DNA of 64,000 bases from Prorocentrum cordatum (lineage: Eukaryota; Sar; Dinophyceae; Prorocentrales; Prorocentraceae), in the NCBI GenBank assembly GCA_963575745.1, contig CAUYUJ010000948.1, positions 10,001-74,000 of the forward strand, written 5' to 3'. This document shows, one piece after another, positions 33,069 to 45,000 of this stretch. The translations under genes were made by a program, and so were the position numbers. A model generated the notes under the pieces. That model worked only from the letters and a program-made list of their open reading frames with translations, was not told where the DNA came from and did no database searches. Position 1 is the first letter of the stretch. Each line of letters opens with the position of its first letter.

Positions 33069-36000
33069 GAGGTGCTGTCGATTTACGCACGTAACTCGGG
33101 CTGTAGGAGAGCTACAGAGCTCGTACAGAAGACAATCCAGAAGCATCGGGGGCGTTCGGCTGTTGCATCCGAGAAGTCTGAAATTGCTTGGGCTGAAAAA
33201 CTATTTGTTCTGTGTAATTTTTTTCGACATTATATGTTGTCAGGAAGCTCTACGAGTCCCCCGGCGGTAAGAAAGGTTGACGGTTTACCGCCGGCGCCCA
33301 GTTCCCGGAGAGCTCTCTGAGAGCTAGAGGGTTTAAGATTTCCAGAGAGCTCGCTGAGAGCTAGAGGGTTTAATATTAGAAGCCGGGCGGTGGTGGTGCC
33401 CGCCAGGAGCTCTTCCGCGGCGCTCCAGAATAACTCGTAGAGCTTCCCTTAGCAAGTTATTGCTGGAAGCTTAAGAGTAATTCCGGGGCGCTGGAGAGCT
33501 AGTTGGCAAGAAAAATCTCGACGGACCTTTTGCTGACTTTGAGTCGGTTGAAAATTTTGTTCTCGAAATTCCTCAATTCGTTTGAGCTCTAGTATTTTTC
33601 CCCGTGATATTCGATCTTATTCCCGCTCGCCATCTTGCTCTCAGCTCGATCGGGTACCTTTTACTGCCAAAAAGCACACGGGCGGGATCGACCGTTTCGA
33701 GTCATCTTGACACGCGCTCTCGGTATATTGGACTTAACTCGAGATACAGGACAGCTACAGAGCTGGTAAGCACACCCTATCGATTCAGAATGATCAGGCG
33801 CGTTCGCCTGTTGCATCCAGAGGTCTGCACTCGGTCTGCTAGCCGAGCTAGGTCCGCAAACCTATTCGTATTATTCGAGTCATCTTGACAGGCGCTCTCG
33901 GTTTTCTGTACTTAACTCGAGCTATATGACAGCTACAGAGTTGATACTTACAGAAACCGATTCAGAATCATCAGTCGCGTTCGTCTGTTCAATCCAGAGC
34001 TCTGAACTCGGTCTGCCCGAACTAGGTCCGCGAAACTATTCGTATTGTTCGAGTCATCCTGAGAGGTGCTGTCGGTTTTCTGTATTCAACTCGGGCTGTA
34101 GGGTGGCTACAGTGCTGGTAGTCACAGGAATCCATTTGGAGAGATCAGGCGCGTCCGCCTGTCGAATCCAGAGCTCGGAACTCGGTCTGCTGCCCGAACT
34201 AGGTCCGCGAAACTATTTGTATTGTTCGAGTCATCCTGAGAGGTGCTGTCGGTTTTCTGCACTTAACTCGGGCTGTAGGGGGGCTGCAGGGCGGGTAATC
34301 ACAGGAATCGATTCGGAGACATCAGATACGTCCGCCTCTCGCTTTCAGAGGTCTGAACTCGGTCTGATACTCGAGCTAGGTTTGCCAAACTATTCGTATT
34401 GTTCGAGTCATCTTGAGATGCTGTCGGTTTACGCACGTAACTCGGGCTGTAGGAGAGCTCGTACAGAAGAGAATCCAGAAGCATCGGGGGCGTTCGGCTG
34501 TTGCATCGAGAGGTCTGAAATCGCTTGGGCTGGAAAACTATTCGTTCTCTGCAATTTTTTTCGACATGAAATATTATCAGGAAGCTCTACGAGTCCCCCG
34601 GCGGTAAGAAAGGTTGACGGTTTACCGCCGGCGCCCAGTTCCCGCAGGGGTTCGTTCGGCCCGGCAACGTGTCCGGGAGAGCTTCCGGCAAGCATTCCGC
34701 GCGTGCCTGCGCGCGGGCAGGCACGCATGGAAGCGTTTCTGGCAGCGCATCGGCGCTGCAGGGGAGCTTCCCAGCGCTCTGCAGTAAAGATTTCCCGTCC
34801 CCGAAGGGTCTCTTCGCTCTCCGGGTTTTGGACGCTACCAAGTTGGAAGCTGGACGGTGTTTGTGCCCGCCAGCAGCGCATCTCCGCCGCTCCACGATCC
34901 TCGCAGCATCTCGCTTGTCTCGGGACCGGGTTCGGAGGCGCTTCCGCCACGTGGGAAGGGTTCCTGGCAGCGATTTTGAAGCGCTGCAGGCGGGGCCACG
35001 GAGCTCCTGAAGCGCTTCACGAGAGCGTTCGATCAAACACTTGGGGGATCCAACTTGATCTCGACATGAAAAATATCAATTTCGCCTTCTTCGAGAATGC
35101 CTCCAGAAGCTCTCTCTTTCGATTCTGAGCACTCTCACGCGTGAAAGGAGCTCTACGAGGTTCCCGGCGGTGACCAGGTTGACGGTTCACCGCCGGCGCC
35201 AGTACCTCGTAGAGCTCTTCGTTGTCGATGAGCTAGAGGAATTCCGGCGAAACCAGATTTTTACCACCTGTCAACGACTATGAGGGCCTCTGCGTCTTAA
35301 CATGAGCTCTGTAGGCGCACATTTATTATTAAAACACTTGGGGGAATTAACTTCGTGTCGACATGAAAAAACAATAATGTTGTTTTTTTCGAGAAATGCC
35401 TCCAGAAGCTCTCTCTTTGGACTCTGAGCTCTCTCATGCGTGAAAGAGCTCTACGAGGTTCCCGGCGGTGACCAGGTTGACGGTTCACCGCCGGCGCCAG
35501 TATAGTGGGTTATGCCGCGCTTGCCAGTTAAATTTTCAGGTCTGTATATTACTATCAAAAGACTTGCTGGAACCTATTTTGCATGAAAACCACAAAATCG
35601 TGATTTTTCGAAATTTTCTGGTCTCGCTTCAGAAGCTTCCTTGATGTGTTCCGAGGAGCGCTCTGCAAGAAAAGAGCTCTACGAGGTGCCCGGCGGTAGC
35701 CTGGTTGACGGTTTACCGCCGGTTCCCATCGATGAGCTAGAGGAATTCCGGCGCAGGGTGGAGCTAGTAACTCGTAGAGCTTCCCTTAGCAAGTTCTTGC
35801 TGGAAGCTTAAGAGTAATTCCGGGGCGCTGGAGAGCTAGTTGGCAAGAAAAATCTCGACGGACCTTTTGGTGACTTTTGGTCGGTTGAAAATTTAGTTCT
35901 CGGAATTCAACTATTCGTTAGAGTTCTAGTATTTTTTCCCGTGATATTCGATCTCATTCCCGCTCGCCATCTTAATCTTAGCTCGATCGGGTACCTTTGA

Positions 36001-39000
36001 CTGCCAAAAAGCACACGGGCGGGATCGGTCGTTTCGAGTCATCTTGATACGCGCTGTCAGTTTATTGGATTTAACTCGATATACAGAACAGCTACACAGC
36101 TGGTAAGCACAGCTTATCGATTCAGAATTATCAGGCGCGTCCGTCTGTTGCATCTAGAGGTCTGAACTCGGTCTGCTAGCCGAGCTAGGTCCGCAACCTA
36201 TTCGTATTCTTCGAGTCATCTTGACATGCGCTCTCGGTTTTCTGTACTAAACTCGAGCTATAGGACAGCTACAGAGCTGATACTTACAGAAACCGATTCA
36301 GAATCTTCAGTCGCGTTTGTCTGTTGAGTCATCTTGAGAGGTGCTGTCGGTTTTCTGCACTTAACTCGCGCTGCAGGGGGGCTGCAGGGCTGCTAATCAC
36401 AGGAATCGATTCGGAGACATCAGACGCGTCGGCCTGTCGCATTCAGAGGTCTGAACTCGGTCTGATACTCGAGCTGGGTTTGCCAAACTATTTGTTTTGT
36501 TCGAGTCATCTTGAGAGGTGCTATCGATTTACGCACGTAACTCGGGCTGTAGGAGAGCTTCAGAGCTCGTACAAAAGACAATCCAGAAGCATCGGGGGCG
36601 TTCGGCTGTTGCATCGAGAGGTGTGAAATCGCCTGGGCTGAAAAACTATTCGTTCTCTGCAATTTTTTGTCGACATTATATATTGTCAGGAAGCTCTACG
36701 AGTCCCCCGGCGGTATGAAAGGTTGACGGTTTACCGCCGGCGCCCAGTTCGCCGACCCGACCAGAAAGGACAATGTGATAACTTTTGGGTGATTTTGCGA
36801 ATATTTGAAAGATATTTGACCATTCATTTCGAGAAACTAGATTTTCACAGCTGTAGACAACTATGAGGGCCGCTGCGTCTCGATATGAGCTCTCTAGGCG
36901 CACTTTTACTATCAAAGCACTTGGAGAAACCAACTTCATGTCGACATCAAAATCATGAATTTTAATTTCTGCGAGAAATTATTTCAAAAGCTCTATCTTT
37001 CGATCCTGATCACTCTCATGCGTGATAGGAGCTCTACGAGGTTTCCGGCGGTGACCAGGTTGACGGTTCACCGCCGGCACCAGTATTCGACAGATATTTG
37101 ACCTTTTTTCTTCTGAGAAAGCAGATTTTTCGCACCTGTAAACGATGAGGGCCTGTCTGTCTTAGTATGAGCTATGTAGGCGCACTTTCACTATCGCAAC
37201 ACTTGGCGGAACCATCTAAATGTCGGCATGAAAAAAAATCAGTTTTAGCTTTTCGAGAAATGCCTCCAGAAGCTCTCTCTTTCGACTCTGAACAGTCTCG
37301 CGTGAAAGGAGCTCTGCGAGGTTCCCGGCGGTGACCAGCTTGACGGTTCACCGCCGGCTCCAGTAATTCCGGCGTGCTGGAGAGCTGGTTGGCAAGAAAA
37401 AGATCGACGGACCTTTTGGTGACTTTTGGTCGGTTGAAAATTTGTTTTCTCGAAATTCCTCAATTCGTTTGAGCTTATATTTTTTCTTGATACGAGCTCT
37501 CGGTATATTGGACTTAACTCGAGATACAGGACAGCTACAGAGCTGGTCAGCACACATTATCGATTCAGAATGATCAGGCGCGTTCGTCTGTTGCATCCAG
37601 AGGTCTGAACTCGGTCTGCTACGAGTCTCTCGGCGGTAAGAAAGGTTGACGTTTCACCGCCGGCGCCCAGTTGTTGCTGGAAGCTTAAGAGTTATTCCGG
37701 GGCGCTGCTGGCGCCCAGTGTGTGTTTTATTCGCTCTCCGGGTCCGGCGCGCTGAGGGTTAGCTGGCAAGAAAAATCTTGACGGACCTTTTGTGACTTGA
37801 GGTCGGTTGAAAATTTTGTTTTCCAAATTTCAGCAATTCGTATGAGCTCTAGTATTTTTCCCATGATTTTCGATCTCCGCTCGCCGTCTTGATCTCAGCT
37901 CGATTGGGTAGCTTTTAATGCCAAAAAGCAGGCAGGCGGGATCGGCCGTTTCGAGTCATCTCGACAGGCGTTAACGGTTTTTTGTACTTGAGTCGAGCTC
38001 TAGAGCAGCTAGAGAGCTGATGCTTAGAGAAACGGATTTAGAATCATTAGGTGCGTTCGTCTGTTGCATCCAGAGGTCTGAACTCGGTCTGCTAGCCGAG
38101 CTAGGTCCGCAAACCTATTCGTATTAGTCGAGTCATCTTGACAGGCGCTCTCGGTTTTCTGTACTTATTAACTCGAGCTATATAACAGCTACAAAGCTGT
38201 TACTTACATAAACCGAGTCAGAATCATCAGTCGCGTTCGTCTGTTGATCCAGAGCTCTGAACCCGGTCTGCTGCCCGATCTAGAATCGCGAAACTATTCG
38301 TATTGTTCGAGTCATCTTGAGAGGTGCTGTCGGTTTTCTGTACTTCACTCGGGCTGTAGGGTGGCTACAGTGCTGTAGTCACAGGAATCGATTTGGAGAC
38401 ATCAGGGGCGTCCGCCTGTCGACTCCAGAGCTCGGAACTCGGTCGCCCGAACTAGGTCCTCGAAACTATTCGTATTGTTCGAGTCACCTGAGAGGTGCGG
38501 TTTTCTGCACTTAACTCAGGCTGTGGGGGGGCGGCAGGGTTGGTAATCACATGAATCGATTCGGAGACATCAGACGCGTCCGTCTGTCGCATTCAGAGGT
38601 CTGAACTCGGTCTGATACTCGAGCTAGATTTACCAAACTATTCGCATTCTTCGAGTCATCTTGAGAGGTGCTGTCGATTTACGCACGTAACTCGGGCTGT
38701 AGGAGAGCTACAGAGCTCGTACAGAAGACAATCCAGAAGCATCGGGGGCGTTCGGCTGTTGCATCGAGAGGTCTGAAATCGCTTGGGCGTTCTCTGCAAT
38801 TTTTTCCGACATTATATATTGCCAGGAAGCTCTACGAGTCCCCCGGCGGTAAGAAAGGTTGACGGTTTACCGCCGGCGCCCAGTTGTTGCTGGAAGCTTA
38901 AGAGTTATTCCGGGGCGCTGCCGGCGCCCAGTGTGTGTTTTATTTGCTCTCCGGGTCCGGCGCGCTGAGGGCTAGCTGGCAAGAAAGATCTTGACGGACC

Positions 39001-42000
39001 TTTTGTGACTTGTGGTCGGTTGAAAATTCTGTTCTCAAAATTCAACAATTCGTTTGAGCTCTAGTATTTTTTCCCATGATTTTCGATCTCCGCTCGCCGT
39101 CTTGATCTCAGCTCGATCGGGTACCTTGCACTGCCAAAAAGCAGGCAGGCGGGATCGGCCGTTTCGAGTCATCTCGACAGGCGTTGACGGTTTTTCGTGC
39201 TTGAGTCGAGCTCTATCTAGAGCAGCTAGAGAGCTGATACTTAGAGAAACGGATTTAGAATCATTAGGTGCGTTCGTCTGTTGCATCCAGAGGTCTGAAC
39301 TCGGTCTGCTAGCCGAGCTAGGTCCGCAAACCTATTCGTATTAGTCGAGTCATCTTGACAGGCGCTCTCGGTTTTCTGTACTTAACTCGAGCTATATAAC
39401 AGCTACAGAGCTTTTTCTTACATAAACCGAGTCAGAATCATCAGTCGCGTTCGTCTGTTGATCCAGAGCTCTGATCTCGGTCTGCTGCCCGATCTAGAAT
39501 CGCGAAACTATTCGTATTGCTCGAGTCATCTTGAGAGGTGCTGTCGGTTTTCCGTGCTTAACTCCGGCTGCAGGGGGGCTACAGTGCTGGTAGTCACAGG
39601 AATCGATTTGGAGGCATCAAGCGCCTCCGCCTGTCGAATCGGGAGCTCGGAACTCGGTCTGCTTCCCGAACTAGGTCCGCGAAACTATTCCTATTGTCCG
39701 AGTCATCCTGAGAGGTGCTGTCGGTTTTCTGCACTTAACTCGGGCTGTAGGGGGGCCGCAGGGCTGGTAATCACAGGAATCGATTCGGAGACATCAGACG
39801 CGTCCGCCTGTCGCATTCAGAGGTCTTAACTCGGTCTGCTACTCGAGCTAGGTTCGCCAAACTATTCGTATTGTTCGGGTCATCTTGAGAGGTGCTCTCG
39901 ACTTACGCACTTAACTCAGGCTGTACGAGAGTTACAGAGCTCGTACAGAAGACAATCCAGAAGCATCGGGGGCGTTTGGCTGTTGCATCGAGAGGGTCTA
40001 AAATCGCTTGGGCTGAAAAACTGTTCGTTCTCTGCATTTTTCGACCTTATATATTGTCAGGAAGCTCTACGAGTCCCCTGGCGGTAAGAAAGGTTGACGG
40101 TTTTTGCCGCCGGCGCCCTTTGTGTCGTAGAGCTCTTCGACAAGATGAGGTAAGAGGAATTTGGGCGCAGGGTGGAGCTAGTTGGCCGACCCGACCTTAA
40201 GAGACAATGTTGTGACTTTGGGTCGGTTTTTCAATCTTTGTGCAAAACTTGAAAATTCGTTTTGGGAGCCGGTATTTTTCCCACCTGTAGTGGGTTATGC
40301 CGCGCCTGCCTTAAATTCTCAGGTCCGTAGCTCCAATACTACTATCAAACCATTTCTGGAACCGACTGTGTTCCCAGTCATCTTGACACGCGTTTACGGT
40401 TTTCTGTACTTGACTCGAGATTTCGGAGAGCTACAGAAACCAATTCAGAATCATCAGGCGCGTTCTTCTGTTCATCGAGAGGTCTGAACTCGGTCCGGTA
40501 CTCGAGCTTGATCCGCGAAATTCTTCGTATTATACGAGTGATCTTGATAGGTGCTGTCGGTTTCCCTTAACTAAAGATTCAGAAGAGCTACAGAGCTGAT
40601 GCGCATGTAAATCGATCCAGTATCACCCGGCGCGTTCTTTTCTCGCATCGAGAGGTCTGAACTCGGTCTGGCACTCGAGCTAGGTCCACAAAGCGAAGAT
40701 GCAAAATCAAAAAACAACGTATTGTTCGAGTTTTTTTCTTCTCGCTTGAGAAAGCTTTTTTCGTGTGCTCTGAGCTCTACGAGGCTCCCGGCGGTTACCT
40801 GGTTGACGGTTCACCGCCGGATCCCAGTTCCGGCACGCTGGAGAGCTAGTTGGCAAGAAAAACCTCGACGGACCTTTTGCTGACTTTTGGTCGGTTGAAA
40901 ATTTTGTTCTCCAATTCATCCATTCGTTAGAACTCTAGTATTTTTTCACGTGATATTCCATCTTATTTCCGCTCGCCGTCTTAATCTTAGCTCGATCGGG
41001 TACCTTTTACTGCCAAAAAGCGTCCAGGCGGGATCGGCCGTTTCGAGTCATCTCGACAGGCGTTGTCGGTTTTTGTATTTAACTCGAGCTATAGGACAGC
41101 TACAGAGCTGATACTTACAGGAACCGATTCGCAATGATCAGGCGCGTTTGTCTGTTGAATCGAGACCACTGAACTCGGTCTGCTGGCAAATTATTCGTAT
41201 TATTCGAGTCTTCTTGAGAGGTGCTCTCAGTTTTCTATCTTAACTCGGGCTATGGGGGGGGCTTCAGGGCTGGTAATCGCATGAATCGATTCGGAGACAC
41301 CATTCGCGTCCGCCTGTCGAATCCAGAGCTCGGAACTCGATCTGCTGCCCGAGCTAGGTTTTCGAAGCTATTCGTATTGTTCGAGTTTTCTTGAGAGGTA
41401 CTGTCCGTTTTCTGCACTGAACTCGGGCTGTAGGGTGGCTACAGGGCTGGTAATCACAGAAATCGATTTCGAGACATGAGGCGCGTCCGCCTGTCGCATT
41501 CAGAGGTCTGCGCTTGGTTTCATACTCGAGCTATGTTCGCGAAGCTCTTCATAGTGTTTGGTCATCTTGAGAGGTGCTGTCGATTTTCGCACGTAACTAG
41601 AGGTCTGAAATCGCTCGGGCTGAAAAACTATTCGTTCTCTGCAATTTTTTTCGACGTTATGCGTGGTCAGGAAGCTCTACGAGTCCCCCAGCGGTAGGAA
41701 AGGTTGACGGTTTACCGCCGGCGCCCAGTTGATCAACTCGACCCGAAAAGAAGACGTGGTAATTTTGGGTCGGTTATGCGAAGATTTGAAAGATATTTGA
41801 CAATTCATTTTGAGAAACCAGATTTTTCGCACCTGTAGTGGGTTATGCCGCGTCTGCCAGTGGAATTCTCAGGTCTGTAGGTGCAGTATTACTATCAAAA
41901 CACTTGGAGGAACAGACTGTGTTCCGAGTCATCTCGACACGCGGTCACGGTTTCTGTACTTAACTCGAGATTTGGGAGAGCTACGGAGCTGATACTTACA

Positions 42001-45000
42001 AAACCGATTCATAATTATCAGGCGCGTTCGTCTGTTGCATCCAGAGAGGTCTGATCTCGGTCTGCTACTCGAGCTAGGTCCGTAAAACTATTTGTATTGT
42101 TCGAGTCATTTTCACCAGTGATATCGGTTTTCCGTACTGAACTCACAATTCAGAGAAGCTACAGAGCTGGTGCGCACATAAGCCGGTTCAGTATGACCAG
42201 GCGCGTTCGTCTGTTGCATCAAGAGGCCTGAACTCGGTCTGCTACTCGAGCTAGGTCCACGACGCCATCATATTTCTCATGTTCTCTGTAGAGGCACTGT
42301 CTGTATTCTGTACTAAACTCGAGCTCTAGCACAGCTACAGAGCTGGTGCGCACAGAAAACGATCGAGAATCATCAGGGGCGTTCGGCTGAAGCATGCAGA
42401 GCTCTGAACAGTGTCCGCTACTCGAGCTAGGTCCGCACAAATATTCGTATGCGACCGATTTTTTTCGAGTTTTTTGTTCTCGCTGTACACCTTTACAATT
42501 CCACATGTTGTACTGCATCCTTTTCCTTGTTCCTTCATCCTATTCCGATGCCTATGCCTCAGTGGCTCGGCAGTGTGATGATAAGAGATGCCCTCTCTAG
42601 CTACCCTGTGCTCCGTTTGGGAGTCTTAGGGCTCAGCTGTCACAGCTGTCCGCGCCCTGACTCAAACTCAAAAAACCTGGTTGACGGTTTACCGCCGGTT
42701 CTAGTTTCTATCTCTGGTGCAAAATCTGAAATTTGTTTTGAGAACCGGTATTTTTCCCATCTCTAGTGGGTTATGCCGCGTCTGCCAATCAAATTCTGAG
42801 GTCTGTAATACTATCGAAAGACTTGCTAGAATCGTCGGCCGTTTCGAGTCATCTTGACACGTGTGGACGGTTTTCTGTACTTAACCTGCGATTTAGGACA
42901 GTTTCAGAGCTGATACTTTCAGAAACCGAGTTAGAATCATCAGAAGCGTTTGTCTGTTCCATAGAGAGATCTGAACTCGGTCTGCTACTCGAGCTAGATC
43001 CGCGAAACTATTCGTACTACTCAAGTGATCTTGACAGATGCTGTCTGTTATAAAACAATCCAGTACCCTGCGCGTTCTCAGGTCTCAATCCGGCCTGGCA
43101 CTCGAGCTAGGTTCACGAAACGAAGATGCAAGATAAAAAACGTATTTTTTGAGCTGTTTCTTCACCGAGGAAGTTTTTTCGTGTGCTCCGAGCAGCGCCG
43201 GGCGAGAATAGAGCTCTATGAGGCTCCCGGCGGTGACCAGTCTGACGGTTTACCGCGGGATCCTGACGACTTGATGTCTGTTTTTCTATCTTTGTGTAAA
43301 GTTTGAAAATTTGTTTTGAGAACCGGTATTTTTCACACATGTAGTGGGTTATGCCGCGTCTGCCAGTCAAATTCTCAGGTCTGTAGCTGCAATATTACTA
43401 TGGAAACACTTGCTGGAACCGTCGGCCGTTTCGAGTTATCTTGACACGCGTTGACGGTTTTCTGTACTTAACTCGAGATCTAGGACAGTTACAGAGCTGA
43501 TACTTACAGAAACCAATTTAGAATCATAAGAAGCGCTCGTCTGTTTCATCGAGAGGTCTGAACTCGGTCTGCTACTCGAGCTAGAGCCGCGAATCTATTC
43601 GTATTGCACGAGTGATCTCGACAGGTGCTGTCGGTTTCCCTTAACTGAAGATTCAGAAAAGCTGTAGAGCCGGTACGCATAAAAAACGATCTAATATCAC
43701 CTGGCGCGTTCTTTTCTCGCATCGAGAGGTCTGAACTCGGTCTGGCACTGGAGCTAAGTCCACGAAGCGAAGATACAAAATCCAAAAAAAGTAATTTCCG
43801 AGCTTTTTTTCTTCACGCTTGAGAAAGCTTTCGTCGTGTGCTCCGAGCAGCGCCGCGCGAGAACAGAGCTCTACGAGGCCCCCGGTGGTTACCTGGTTGA
43901 CGGTTTACCGCCGGATCCTAGTGGACGCTGCCAAGTTGCTGACTTTTGTTCGGTTGAAAATTTTGTTCTCGAAATTCAATCATTTGTTTGAGCTCCTAGT
44001 ATTTTTTCCCCATGATACTCGATCTTATTCCCGATCGCCATCTTAATCTCAGGTCGATCGGTTAGATATTACTGCCAAAAAGCACGCCAGTGGGATCGGC
44101 CGTTTCGGGTCATCTTCACACGCGGTGAAGGTTTTCTGTACATAACTCGAGCTCTAGGACAGCTACAGAGCTGATACTTACAGAAGCCGATTTAGAATTA
44201 TCAGGCGCGTTTGTCTGTTGCATCTAGTTGCATCTAGAGGTCTGAACTCCGTCTGCTGCTCGAGCTAGGCCCGCGAAGCTGTTCGTATTGTTCGGTTCAT
44301 CTTGAGAGGTGCTGTCTTTTTTCTCTACTTAACTCGGGCTGTAGGGCGGCTACAGGGCTGGTAATTACAGAAATCGATTCGGAGGCATCAGGCGCGTCCG
44401 CCTGTCGCATGCAGAGGTCTGAAATCGGTCTGCTACTCGAGCTTGGTCCGCAAAACTATTCGTATTGCTCGAGTCATCTCGACAGGGACTGTCCGTTTTC
44501 TGTACTTAACTCGAGCTCTAGGGAAGCTACAGAGCTGATGCGCACAGAAACCGATGCAGAATAAGCAGGCGCGTCCGCCTGTCGCATGCAGAGGTCTGAA
44601 ATCGGTCTACTACTCGAGCTAGGTCCGCGAAACCATTTGTATCGTTCGAGTCATCTCGAGAGGTGCTGTCCGTTTTCGCACGTAACTCGGGCTGTAGGAG
44701 AGCTAGAGAGCTCATACGCACAGAAACTGATTCGGAATCATCAGGCCCGTTTGTCTGTTGCATCTAGAGGTCTGAACTGGGTTTGCTGTAGGAGAACTAC
44801 AGAGCTGGTACGCACAGACAAGAGGCATTAGGAGCGATCGTCTGTTGCATCGAGAGGTCTGAACTCGGTCTGCTACCCGAGCTAGCTTCACAAAACTATT
44901 CGTATTCGACCGACATTTTTCTTCACTGAACTCTTCGGCCGGAAAATCAGAAGGACATCATGAGGCGCGAAGGATCTAGACGCTTGTCTTGGGTCTGGTG

